This document shows positions 19,072 through 29,400 of a DNA stretch of 64,000 nucleotides, in pieces. The stretch spans positions 35,536-99,535 of the forward strand of contig CAWKEY010000045.1 of NCBI GenBank assembly GCA_963848675.1. The letters are read 5' to 3'. The notes beneath the pieces are model-generated. The model was not told where the DNA came from, did no database searches, and saw only the letters and a list, made by a program, of their open reading frames with translations. Position 1 is the first letter of the stretch, and each line of letters opens with the position of its first letter. This DNA comes from CAWKEY01 sp963848675 (lineage in GTDB: Bacteria; Pseudomonadota; Gammaproteobacteria; Methylococcales; Methylomonadaceae). Position numbers and translations under genes: made by a program.

Positions 19072-20742
19072 TCATGACCATAAAGACCATTTTGCCTGGG
19101 TTAGGACGAAAAAGGCAATCAGAGCGTTAGTCGTCATGTGGGCAATGACGGCATCGCCCAGTTGTCCGCGCCGGTAAAGTGCCAAGGCATAAGCCATCCC
19201 GGCCATAGTTCCGGCAACCCAGCGCTCATGCAGTAATCCGAAAAGTACGGACGAAATCATGAACGAAAACCAGGTGAACTGTCCGGGCGACACCTTTTCG
19301 AAGTCTTTAGCAATCAGCTTACGCATCAAGTAACCCCGGAAGGCAAGTTCCTCGGCCAAAGGCACGGTGATTACCGAGCCGAGCACGCGGAAAACCAGCC
19401 AGATTGCAGCCGGCCCGCTGGCAAGTTCGGCCAGGCCTTGGGATAACGCAGTCTTGCTGCTGTCAATATTTGGCTCAAGTAACATCCAGAGCGCGAACAC
19501 AGCAGTCCCGATTGCTGGTGCTTGCCAGGTCCACCCCCAGCCAAGGTTCCTGTAGGCATTGCGGAAATACCAAAGCATGATGGCGACCACCACCACGCGC
19601 AGGGGATATAGCATGTCAAAGCCGCTTGAGGTAGCTGACGTCACCATCGTGGCAGCCATCAGGGCGAGTAAGGGTGCGAGCAGAGCGGCAGCAAGAGGTT
19701 TGCTGGAGCTAATAACTCCACAGTCTTGCTTGTTAATGCTAAAAAAATGCATTTGGTTCGACAGCGCAATCGCACCGAGTGCGATTAAAGTGAAGGCTAT
19801 CCAGCCGGCTTGGGCGTGAAAACCCTGTAGTGCTATGTTGGGTGAAAAGGATGCCCCGATCGCAATCAGCATGGCGATGCGCAGGGCGTTGGATAACCAA
19901 ATTAGAATTATCCCAAGAGGAAATAACCAAAAGGCTTGCGGAAAGCGCAGCTGCTTGCGGAATAGCCAAAGATAGATGCTAAGAAATATGGTGATCAGGG
20001 CAATGCCTTCGATACCCGAACAGGCGTAACTGATTTCAACCTGGAATGAGGCAGTGCCTAAAATGAATCTCTCCGGCTGATAGACGAGGTCGGAATAAAA
20101 CCAGCCGAGCAGTAAATGGACCAGTTGCAAAGTAGGTGTTGCTAGAGAGTTCCAGAATTCTTTTTGGCCAAGAGGGGCGTCTTGCCGAATGAGCATGCCG
20201 ATGAGTAGCCAGGCGCACATTCCCAACAGAGACCCTATCAGCAATGCCGTATGCTGTTGGCGAATTAGTCGCAACCAAAAATGACTTGGCGCTAAAGCAA
20301 GCAGCCATAGCAGCAGCGTTGCGATTGCCAGCGCAAACCAACCTGCAAACCAAGGCCCAGAGAGGCGAGCGGGATTGGTGGGTATTTCAAATATGAGCGC
20401 GGTGACAATCGCGAACCCGGCGAAAACGAAGATGTGCAATGCTAGCCAGCGTAGCCACCGATAATCATGCGACTGTTCCCGTAAATCGCTAAGGATGACC
20501 TGTAAGTGTGGACTAAGGATAAGGAAACAAGCGCCGATAATCCACAGAGCTAAGGGCCACAGCTCTTTTGAAAAAAGGAATAACCCGGCTGACCAAGTTG
20601 CATCATTCGGCAACAGTGGAGGTGCCTGATACCGGGCGGTTATTGCTGCGAGTTCCAGAGCAAAGATAGCAAAAAGCAGCAACCAGCGGAGCGCCAATCG
20701 CTTCGGGGTTGAGGGTAGGGGAGATCGCATTACACAATGCAA
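19072..20742 (-). CDS. xrtE: Exosortase E fused to CPBP intramembrane protease
   Basis: 556 residues, almost entirely membrane helices, matching the exosortase E/protease form known from VPEID-CTERM systems. The exosortase half has the catalytic Cys241 in SYACSGIEG, Arg288 in LSNALRIAML and His309 in GFHAQAGW. The C-terminal half is a CPBP/CAAX-type protease: Glu464-Glu465 and Arg469 in AEELAFRGYL, His505 in LLHERW and His535 in AVIAHMTTNA. Exosortases cut C-terminal sorting tails, normally on exported proteins of EPS-producing cells. All catalytic residues are present, so the enzyme should be active. Start ATG 20742, with ATG 20730 possible. No obvious VPEID-tailed protein was found in the window; the short frame just upstream is the only candidate. 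Confidence 0.9.
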   Translation of the reverse strand: MHCVMRSPLPSTPKRLALRWLLLFAIFALELAAITARYQAPPLLPNDATWSAGLFLFSKELWPLALWIIGACFLILSPHLQVILSDLREQSHDYRWLRWLALHIFVFAGFAIVTALIFEIPTNPARLSGPWFAGWFALAIATLLLWLLALAPSHFWLRLIRQQHTALLIGSLLGMCAWLLIGMLIRQDAPLGQKEFWNSLATPTLQLVHLLLGWFYSDLVYQPERFILGTASFQVEISYACSGIEGIALITIFLSIYLWLFRKQLRFPQAFWLFPLGIILIWLSNALRIAMLIAIGASFSPNIALQGFHAQAGWIAFTLIALGAIALSNQMHFFSINKQDCGVISSSKPLAAALLAPLLALMAATMVTSATSSGFDMLYPLRVVVVAIMLWYFRNAYRNLGWGWTWQAPAIGTAVFALWMLLEPNIDSSKTALSQGLAELASGPAAIWLVFRVLGSVITVPLAEELAFRGYLMRKLIAKDFEKVSPGQFTWFSFMISSVLFGLLHERWVAGTMAGMAYALALYRRGQLGDAVIAHMTTNALIAFFVLTQAKWSLWS

Positions 20743-20799
20743 AGCCGGATCAAAGCTCTGTGGTTTGGTCCGGAATTTATGCTCAGTTCCAAAGGAATG

Positions 20800-20898
20800 T
20801 CAAGGCCGCCGAGACCGAGACCTTTCGGCCGCCAGCAATAATACGCTTGTTAGCAGCATTAATGTTAACGCTGCTAATAATGTGTGTCGGATTTTCAT
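20800..20898 (-). CDS. 32-residue open frame next to exosortase E
   Basis: Immediately upstream of, and in the same direction as, the exosortase gene. GGGAGG lies eight bases before ATG 20898. The product is a basic start (MKIRH), a ~19-residue hydrophobic helix and a basic tail (ERSRSRRP). Helix plus Arg-rich tail is the layout of an exosortase sorting tail, but a VPEID box is missing. It could also be a signal peptide whose mature part is lost to a frameshift: a second frame continues through GLGLGGLDIPLEL to a stop near 20,735. Small and unproven, but the position and ribosome binding site deserve attention. Confidence 0.35.
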   Translation of the reverse strand: MKIRHTLLAALTLMLLTSVLLLAAERSRSRRP

Positions 20899-21732
20899 TT
20901 TAGGGACCTCCCTTGTTGCGCTTTATTGCGGTTGTAAAAAGATCAATTTCCCGGTGCGGTTTTACGTTGTTAAGCTTTAAAAGACCAGCGCCAGCCTTTC
21001 TAAAGCTTCGGGACTCTGATTATTTCGTTGCAACTTTTCAGTAAGGTTTGTTGTTGCATTGCGTGAAGCTAGTTTAAAGTCTGCTTTTTTTTGCAAGAAA
21101 CTGTGCCTGCGTCTAATGCAAGTGTTCGAATGGATGAAATCACAGATATGCTAAATCCATCCTGCCACAAAAGAACGGTAGATGCCCAACAACTTGATAG
21201 CAAAAGCCAATCCACAAGCTTATAAATTCGGCCAGGCTCGCCGCTATGCAATGTTCAACAGGCAATCAAACCGAAGGTAGTGACTTTAAAAATTCAGCCA
21301 ATTCCAAAAAGGTCTAACGTTAAATGAGAGACAAAATCAGATAAAAAAGTTCCTGCGGTTTATCAGCTTTTTTAGATCATGGCCTGGTTCAAAATGAAGT
21401 CGTTGTGGAAGGAAGGCATGCAGATTAAAAGGCGCAATGAGAAAAAAATTAGGCGCATAGCGCATAGAGGAGGAACAATAGGAAATGAGGCTAATCAAAC
21501 AAATGAGGTATATTTTTCAAAGATTGTATTACCGGATAGAGTCCCGTGAGGGTGAAGAGTTAGCCCTAAGGCGGTGCATTAGGTGTTTGTTATATGCAAA
21601 CGTGTTCATGCTTCTTGTGACTGATAGGCAACAAATACAACTTTGATACGCTTAGACTTTGTGTCCATATAAATTATTGACAAGTTGAAGCATAAACACC
21701 GATAATGTAAATTGGTTTTTTGTTTGTTTTTA

Positions 21733-21764
21733 GGTCGATCATTTCAAGTCTATCGACCATTTTT
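21733..21764 (+). terminator. Hairpin followed by T-run
   Basis: ggtcgat (21733-21739) pairs with atcgacc (21752-21758), followed by attttt. Placed inside the region upstream of the EPS genes, it could end an upstream RNA or act as an attenuator; no upstream plus-strand gene requires it. Confidence 0.4.
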
Positions 21765-21995
21765 CAATAAAAAAGCAATTACTTCAATTAATTGAGCGAC
21801 GTTTTAGTGCCAAATGTGGTTCTTGAACAACTTCTTAAAAGTCATGCCATGTTTAAATTTTTAATTCTGTTAACCTGATTACAAAAAACAAATTAATAGT
21901 ACTTTCGACTTCTGTTTGTTAATTTACAACACCATTCTTAAGAAAATGTTAACTATACTGCTCCTCAGCCCGATTCCAAAATTAGTGGGCTATAA

Positions 21996-22075
21996 GGCAA
22001 TAACATGAAAATACTGGCCTCCGAGAAGATCGAAACACGCCTGTCCGTTTATTTTAGGTGTTTCTACTTATTGCC
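21996..22075 (+). promoter_or_regulatory. Structured RNA leader upstream of priming transferase
   Basis: ggcaataa (21996-22003) is perfectly complementary to ttattgcc (22068-22075), closing an 80-base domain 29 bases before the start codon at 22,105. Inside, gaaacac (22032-22038) pairs with gtgtttc (22058-22064), with additional ct/ag pairs around a small bulge. A nested two-stem element at this distance looks like a cis-regulatory leader. It does not match the c-di-GMP or other riboswitch consensus sequences I can recall. Confidence 0.4.
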
Positions 22076-22104
22076 GTGTCAAGTAAAAACCAAGGACTAA
22101 AATC

Positions 22105-23262
22105 ATGAGAGTTAACGTAGGGGTGAAAATGAAAAACAGCGAATATTCATTATTATCAGAGTCGGTACCATCTCCCGAGTCAGCCAATAATGCGAGTCAC
22201 TTTCGGGTTAATTCTGGTGAAGTTTTTTATGATGAGTGCTTTATAGAACAGTTGCGCCGAGAAAAGCTCCGAGCAGAGCGGTCTAAGTCAAGGTTATCGA
22301 TCATATTATTGACTGTTACTAAAGAGGCAGATGCTGAGGCCAATCGCATAAATAAGGTTTTAGAGCTTGTTAGGGAAAAAACCCGGGATACTGACATTAG
22401 TGGTTATATAAATCATGAAACCGTAGGTGTGCTTCTCCCCGATACGGACGAGAAGGGGGCCAAAGAAATTTGTGCAAAATTAGTCAATGGCACTAAAAAA
22501 CCTCGGTTTTCTATTACGACCTCGACTTATCCAGATCATATATTCGAAAGCCTCGCAAGAAGTGGAGGTATTCGTCCAGATGCTTTTCCATTCGAATTGG
22601 ATGAGTCATTAGATAATTCGTGGTTTAAGCTTTTCCTAAAACGAGGTGTTGATATCGTAGGTTCAATTATCGGCCTACTGGTTTTTATGCCTGTAATGTT
22701 AATTACAGCATTAGCCATCAAAATAACCTCTCCGGGACCGATTATCTTCAGGCAAAAACGCTTGGGCAAGCAGGGCATCCCTTTTGCATTTTACAAATTT
22801 CGGTCTATGCATGTGAATATGGATGACCAAATACATCGTAAATACATGCAGGAATTTATTAATGGTCAGCACGTAAAAATCAACCAAGGCGATGCGAAAG
22901 AACCATTTTATAAAATTAAATCCGATCCCAGGATAACCAGAGTTGGAAAATTCATTCGAAAAACCAGCATAGACGAACTGCCCCAGTTCTTTAATGTCTT
23001 GAAAGGAGACATGAGTTTGGTAGGGCCGAGGCCGCCTCTACCCTACGAAGCTGAAAAATATCAATCATGGCACCTCAGGCGGATATTGGAGATGAAGCCA
23101 GGAATTACCGGGCTCTGGCAGGTAGAGGGCCGGAGCAAGACGGGATGGGATGACGCAGTGAGGCTTGACATTCGCTATATTCGGAAGTGGTCTCTTATTT
23201 TGGATATGAAGATAATGTTAAAAACGGTCAAGATAGTTTTAAGATGTAGCGGTGCTGCTTAA
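22105..23262 (+). CDS. Priming sugar-phosphate transferase with N-terminal GGDEF-like domain
   Basis: 385 residues; ATG 22105, or ATG 22129 (MKNSEYS). The C-terminal ~200 residues are a complete bacterial sugar transferase (PssY/WcaJ C-terminal type): one membrane helix after KLFLKRGVDIVGS, then FRQKRLGKQGIPFAFYKFRSM, the catalytic SIDELPQFFNVLKGDMSLVGPRPP and PGITGLWQVEGRS. It transfers a sugar phosphate to undecaprenyl phosphate and so starts repeat-unit synthesis. Residues about 35-135 (EQLRREKLRAERSKSRLSIIL, then ETVGVLLPDTDEKGAKEICAKL) look like a degenerate diguanylate-cyclase fold without the GGDEF signature, possibly a regulatory sensor. First gene of the plus-strand EPS locus. Confidence 0.88.
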   Translation: MRVNVGVKMKNSEYSLLSESVPSPESANNASHFRVNSGEVFYDECFIEQLRREKLRAERSKSRLSIILLTVTKEADAEANRINKVLELVREKTRDTDISGYINHETVGVLLPDTDEKGAKEICAKLVNGTKKPRFSITTSTYPDHIFESLARSGGIRPDAFPFELDESLDNSWFKLFLKRGVDIVGSIIGLLVFMPVMLITALAIKITSPGPIIFRQKRLGKQGIPFAFYKFRSMHVNMDDQIHRKYMQEFINGQHVKINQGDAKEPFYKIKSDPRITRVGKFIRKTSIDELPQFFNVLKGDMSLVGPRPPLPYEAEKYQSWHLRRILEMKPGITGLWQVEGRSKTGWDDAVRLDIRYIRKWSLILDMKIMLKTVKIVLRCSGAA

Positions 23263-23492
23263 TTTTGCGTAAAGCAACGAATCCTGGCCAAGGCTTCACT
23301 TCCCGGCTTCGGCAATAACGTTGAATTTGTCACGGCATATCTTTATTGAATATACTGCACGAGAATCGAGTTACGAATAATTTATTTAGGCATTGCGCTA
23401 AATTAGTATTTCGATAGCCTAACTGTTCTCAGTGGCTAAAACTCAAAGTGGCGCAATTCATGGTCATCTCGATTTAAAAAAGTAAACTCCTC

Positions 23493-26400
23493 ATGGGGCT
23501 GCATGTGAAAAAGCTAATAATAAAACACCAATACATAACGGCTCTCCTTCTTATCCTGCTGACTTTGTTTGCTTTTGACCAGACATCAGACACAGCGATT
23601 CCTGCAAGAACCGTAGCTGCCAATAAAGCACTCAATTCGTCTTCTTTGGAGTCACACAGTGGTGGGCTCGCCCGTGTTGCGTTTAGTCACGATGGCAACG
23701 TATTGGCCACTGTGGATGACGGCGGACAAATTACCTTATCCGATGTAGCCTCCGGGCAAGCGCGCGTGACGTTCTCGAGTCAGTTTGCTGCTCCGATTAG
23801 CGGGGTAATTTTTAGCTCGGATGGCAATACGCTAGCTAGCGTAAGCGACAAATCCATTCAACTATGGGACGTTGCATCCGGAAATGTCCGTTTAAGCCTT
23901 TCCACGAGTAGTCTTGTTACCGGATTGGAATTTAGTCCGGACGGCAAGGCTTTGGCAGCCTTGGGCCAGGATGACCGCATCACGCTCTGGGATTTGCAAT
24001 CCGGGTCAACCAATGAGATCGTAACGGGGCATCAAGTTGGCACAAGTGCAATCGCCTATAGCCCGGACAGTACCATGGTGGCCACTGCAGGCCAGGATGC
24101 TCATATCCTAATTCGGGATTTGCAAACCGGTTCTGTGATTCAGGATCTAACCGGTCATCAGGGTGGCGTGAATGCAATCGCATTTAGTCCGGACAATAGG
24201 ATTCTGGCCAGCGGCGGCCAGGATGCCCAGATTAAGCTATGGGATATTGCATCTGGCCATGAACAGGCAAGCCTTCCAGGCGATGGCGGTGTCGCAGTCA
24301 CAGATCTGGTATTTAGTCCGGATGGTAAGGCTTTAGCCAGTGTAGGTGAGAGCGATCCGGTGTTTTTGTGGGATGTATCCAATAAGCTACCCCAGATATT
24401 GACAGGCCATAGGGATTGGGTGGTCAAGGTTGCTTTTAATGCTAATCAGAATACTTTGGCTAGTGTGGACAAAACCGGCCAGGTCGTCGTATGGGATTTA
24501 GCGAACGGATTGGAACAACTGGTCTATGAGGTTCCCTTGTTCGGGGCTGCCGGTGGGAGCCCGCAGATTCCGTTATTTTCAGCCAGTGTGAGTCCGCAGG
24601 CAGCGACCTCCGGGATCCCGGCAACAAATGCATCTGTGGCCAACATTGGGAAGGCAGGTGTGCCCAATGGGAATGTTCAAGTCTTTAAAGGCAATGCGCC
24701 TAGCCAAAGCGACAGAGTCCCTGCCAAGAAGAAAAGAAGCCACGATTGGAAAGGGGTAACCGCGCTCGCCGTTAGTCCGGATGGGACGTTCTACGGCGGG
24801 GCGACCAGGGACGGTAAGCTTAGGCTTTGGTCTTCATCCGGGAAAGAGCGTTTTGCTACTGCAGAACATCATGGTGCGGCTGTAACTGGGGTTGATTTTA
24901 CTGCCGATGGAAAGCGTTTAGTAAGCGTCGGCCGGGATACGGAGCTGCAGATAACCGATGTTGCGAATGGGAAAAAGCTCCTGACCTTATCGGCTCATGA
25001 GCACCCGATAAGGACTGTTGCGGCGAGTCCTGACGGCAAGTTCTTCGCCAGCGGCGGCGAAGAAACGAGGATCATGTTGTGGGACGCCAAAGCCGGAAAA
25101 CTGATCAAAATTCTCTCTGGCCATACTGATTTCGTGAATGCCGTCAGATTTAGCGCTGATGGAGCACGTTTGGCAAGCGCGGGTGCTGATGGCCGTATCT
25201 TGTTGTGGAATGTTCAGACAGGGCAGCTTGTTCAAACGCTACTCGGTCATTCGGACGAGGTAAGTGATGTTGTTTTTAGCCGAGACGGCAAGTTTCTGGC
25301 TAGCGGCAGCGCGGATAAACGGGTGATTTTGTGGAATGCCACAACCGGCCAGCAAATACAGGCTTTTGAGGGGCATCAGGCACCCGTTAGAGCGGTTGCC
25401 TTTAGTCCGAATGGGCAAAAATTGGTAAGCACCGGCGAAGATACAAAAATTCTGGTTTGGGATATCAATACTCGTAAATTGGCCAGGCAAATCGATGGCG
25501 CAACGAAGGCGATCAACGCAGTCGTGTTCAGTCCGCTCGGCAAGTTGATTGCAGGCAATGAAGGCGGAGAAGTCACCGAGTGGGACGTTGAGAAGGGCCA
25601 AAAACAAAATCTTATCAACGTACCTATACAGCCACAGTCCAGCAATTCCGAAGTCAGCCCCAACTTGTTATCTTCGAGTGGATCGCTGCCTGCCAGCACA
25701 GAACAAATTACCCAACCGATTTCAGCACCACTGGCAGCGAACACGCTACCCACTATTTTTAATCGGGTTTTGGATTGGTTAATTCCCTCAGCCGAAGCCG
25801 CCATTCCCGCACCTCCGGGCGGACCGATTCTGGTCATTACTTCTAATTCATATAGTTTCCGCGACTACTATGCGGAAATAATGCGGTCCGAGGGTTTAAA
25901 TGCCTTCGACGTCGCCGATATCTCGACCGTTTCTGCGGCAACGTTGGCGGGCTATGACGTTGCGATTCTGGCTCCCACGACTTTATCGGCCGCTCAAGTG
26001 ATCCTGTTGAACGACTGGGTCACCGCCGGTGGCAACCTGATCGCGATGCGCCCGGACCCGCAACTTGCCAGTCTGCTTGGTCTTAGCTCTACCGGGTCCA
26101 CGCTATCCGAGGGTTACCTGCTTGTTGATACGTCAAAAGCCCCCGGCAATGGCATCGTGAACCAAACAATCCAGTTCCACGGCACGGCGGACCGTTACAC
26201 CCTGAACGGCGCGACGAGCGTCGCCACGCTGTACTCCAACGCGAACACGTCCACGGTCAATCCAGCCGTGACCTTGCGGGGCGTCGGAACCAGCGGCGGC
26301 CAGGCAGCAGCCTTTACCTACGACCTGGCAACGTCCGTCGTCTACACCCGGCAGGGCAATCCCGCCTGGGCCACGCAAGAACGCGATGGCTTTGCCCCGA

Positions 26401-29400
26401 TTCGCTCCGATGACAAGTTTTACGGTGCGGCTGCGACCGATCCCCAGCCCGACTGGGTCGATTTCAATAAGATCGCGATCCCGCAGGCGGATGAGCAACA
26501 ACGCTTGCTTGTTAACCTGATTCTTGAAGTGAACCGTGACAAGAAGCCTCTGCCGCGCTTCTGGTATTTTCCTAAGGACAAAAAAGCGGTTGTGATCATG
26601 ACCGGCGACGATCACGCCAACAACGGCACTCAAGGCCGTTTTGATCAATTCATCGCCAACAGCACGCCAGGCTGTTCCGTGGCCGACTGGGAATGTATCC
26701 GCGGAACCTCGTATATTTTTCCGAACACCCCGCTGACAGCTGCTCAAGCTGCCAGCTACAATACGCAAGGTTTTGAAGTCGGGCTGCATATCAATACGAA
26801 CTGCGCAGATTTTACTCCTTCATCGCTCAGGGCTTTCTACACGGAGCAAATTAATGCGTTCAGCACAAAATATACAAGCATCCCGGCTCCGATCACTCAG
26901 CGGCACCACTGCATTGCGTGGAGTGACTGGGTCACCGGCGCGATAGTACAGTTAGAAAACGGCATCCGTTTCGACACTAGCTACTACTTCTGGCCGCCGA
27001 GCTGGGTATTGAATCGCCCAGGATTTTTCAGTGGCTCCGGCATGCCGATGCGTTTTGCCAATCTGGATGGTTCATTGATTGATGTGTACCACGCCTCCAG
27101 TCAGATGACCGACGAGTCCGGACAGACCTACCCGTTCACTATCGACACACTGCTCGACCGAGCCCTGGGATCAGAAGGCTATTACGGCGCCTTTACCATT
27201 AATGCGCACACCGATGTTGCGACAATCACAGAATCAAATGCCGTCATCGCCTCGGCTCCGGCCCGGGGTGTGCCGATTGTATCCTCCAAGCAGATGCTGG
27301 ACTGGCTCGATGGCCGCAACAGTTCATCTTTCGGTGCAATAACATGGAATGGTAATGCCTTGAGCTTCAGCGTGACCGTAGGCAGCGGCGCCAACAATCT
27401 CCGGGGCATGCTGCCAGCCAGCTCCAGCGCAGGTGTTTTGCTCGGCATCACCCATACACCCAGCGGTGGAAGTTCGGCCCCGGTCAGTTTTACGCTTGAC
27501 ACCATCAAAGGCATAAGCTACGGCTTTTTCCCGGCATTGGCGGGAACCTACACAGCAACCTATGGGGTGGACACCACGCCGCCGGCAGTGACCGCCAAAT
27601 CGCCCAGCGCAGGCGCGACAGGCGTGAGCTTAGGCTCGGCTGTCACGGCAACCTTCAGCGAGGCGATGGATGCGGCAACGATCAATAGCTCGACTTTCGA
27701 ACTGCGGAGCCCGGCTAATACGCCCATCCCCGCCACAATTAATTACAATGCGGCTACTCGAACTGCGACGCTGACACCCTCCGCGTCTTTAGCCGGTTTG
27801 ACAACTTACACAGCAACTGTTAAAGGGGGCGCGGCAGAACCACTTGTGAAGGATCTGGCAGGCAACGCGCTGGTCGCCAACAACAGCTGGTCCTTTACAA
27901 CGGAAGCACAGCCCTGCGCCTCCGCACCCTGCAGCGCCTGGTCCGATTCTACCGTTCCGAGTACGCCATCGGTAAACGATCCCAGTGCAATTACACTCGG
28001 AGTCAAATTTAGGTCAGACCTGGACGGCCTCATCACGGGTATTCGTTTTTATCAAGCCAATGCTGGCACGTATACAGGGACTTTGTGGACTGTCGGAGGA
28101 CAGCAGTTGGCGAGTGGAACCGTGACTGCCGCCGGATCTGGGTGGAAGCAGGTCACCTTTTCTGCCCCCGTGGCGGTCACGGCTAATACCGTGTATGTGG
28201 CGTCTTACCATGCACCTAATGGCAATTACGCCGCAACCAACTCGGGGTTTGCTGCCCAGGGTGTCGATGCCCCGCCCATTCATTTGCTGAGGGACGGCGT
28301 AAGCGGCGGTAATGGCGTGTATGCTTACGGTGCCAGCAGCACTTTTCCTACGAATACCTATGCGTCGAGTAACTACTGGGTCGACGTGGTGTTTGCCACG
28401 AACACGGGCCCAGATACCACAGCGCCAACGGTGACACCTCAAAGCCCGTCGGCTGGTGCAACCGGAATTGCAGCGAATACCACCGTGACAGCGACTTTCA
28501 GCGAGGCGATGAATGCGATGACCGTCAACGCCACGACTTTTGAACTCCGGAACACCAGCAATGCGCTGGTGACGGCGACGGTAGCCTATGATGTGGCCAC
28601 CCGGACCTCGACGTTGACGCCGAGTGCCGCACTGGCCAACAACGCGACCTACACAGCTATAGTGAAGGGCGGTCTTACAGATCCTCGGGTCAAGGATGTG
28701 GCCGGTAATGCCTTGGCGGCGAATGCCACTTGGTCATTTACCACGGCGGCTTCGACTCCGGCAGGTTGCACGAGCGGAAGCTCGATCTGGGCGCTCACGA
28801 CCACGCCGGCGGTGACAGCGGCCAGCGACACAGGAGCGGTCGAGCTCGGGGTAAAATTCCGCTCGACAGTGAGCGGCTATATTTGCGGAGTACGCTTCTA
28901 CAAGGGGACGGGTAATAGCGGGACCCATATGGGCAAGCTCTGGAGCAGCAGCGGGACGCTGTTGGCGTCGGCGACCTTTACCAATGAGTCGACAACCGGC
29001 TGGCAGCAGGTCGACTTCGTCAGTCCGGTGCCGGTCACGGCCAGTACGGTATACGTGGCCTCCTACCATGCTCCTGCGGGTCGTTACGCGATTAACAGCA
29101 ACTTCTTCACCGCCGCGGTGAACAATGGCCCGCTGACCGCCTTAGGCAGCAGCGAGAGCGCCAACGGCGTGTACCTGTACGGGGCAGGCGGGTTCCCGAG
29201 CAACACTTGGAATGCTTCAAACTACTGGGTTGACGTCGTGTTTACCACCAGCATCGGCCAAGACACCACGCCACCGACGGTGAGTTCGACGGTGCCAGCC
29301 GCCGGCGCCACCGGAGTCGTGCCTGCAAACCCAGTGACGGTGACCTTCAGCGAAGCGATGACTGCAGCGACTATAAATGATACGACTGTTGAATTGCGCA

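Larger units (their letters stand above)
20899..22104. other. Long non-coding region ahead of the EPS locus
   Basis: 1.2 kb between divergent transcription units: the exosortase on the minus strand and the EPS genes on the plus strand. It should hold both promoters. A 56-codon frame (21,379-21,549, plus) has no convincing ribosome binding site. AT-rich blocks at 21,640-21,960 fit promoter sequence but no -35/-10 pair is clear enough to call. Two RNA-like structures inside it are listed separately. Confidence 0.5.

Noticed and set aside
21379..21549. 56-codon plus-strand frame in the region before the EPS locus
   Set aside because: No ribosome binding site and no recognisable product; listed only as part of the gap.
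22105..22240. Possible c-di-GMP (GEMM) riboswitch before the transferase
   Set aside because: The conserved GEMM core bases and tetraloop are absent; only a generic hairpin can be supported.
26133..26789. 218-codon minus-strand frame inside the giant gene
   Set aside because: Shadow of the plus-strand deacetylase-like region; GC-rich third positions explain the open antisense frame.
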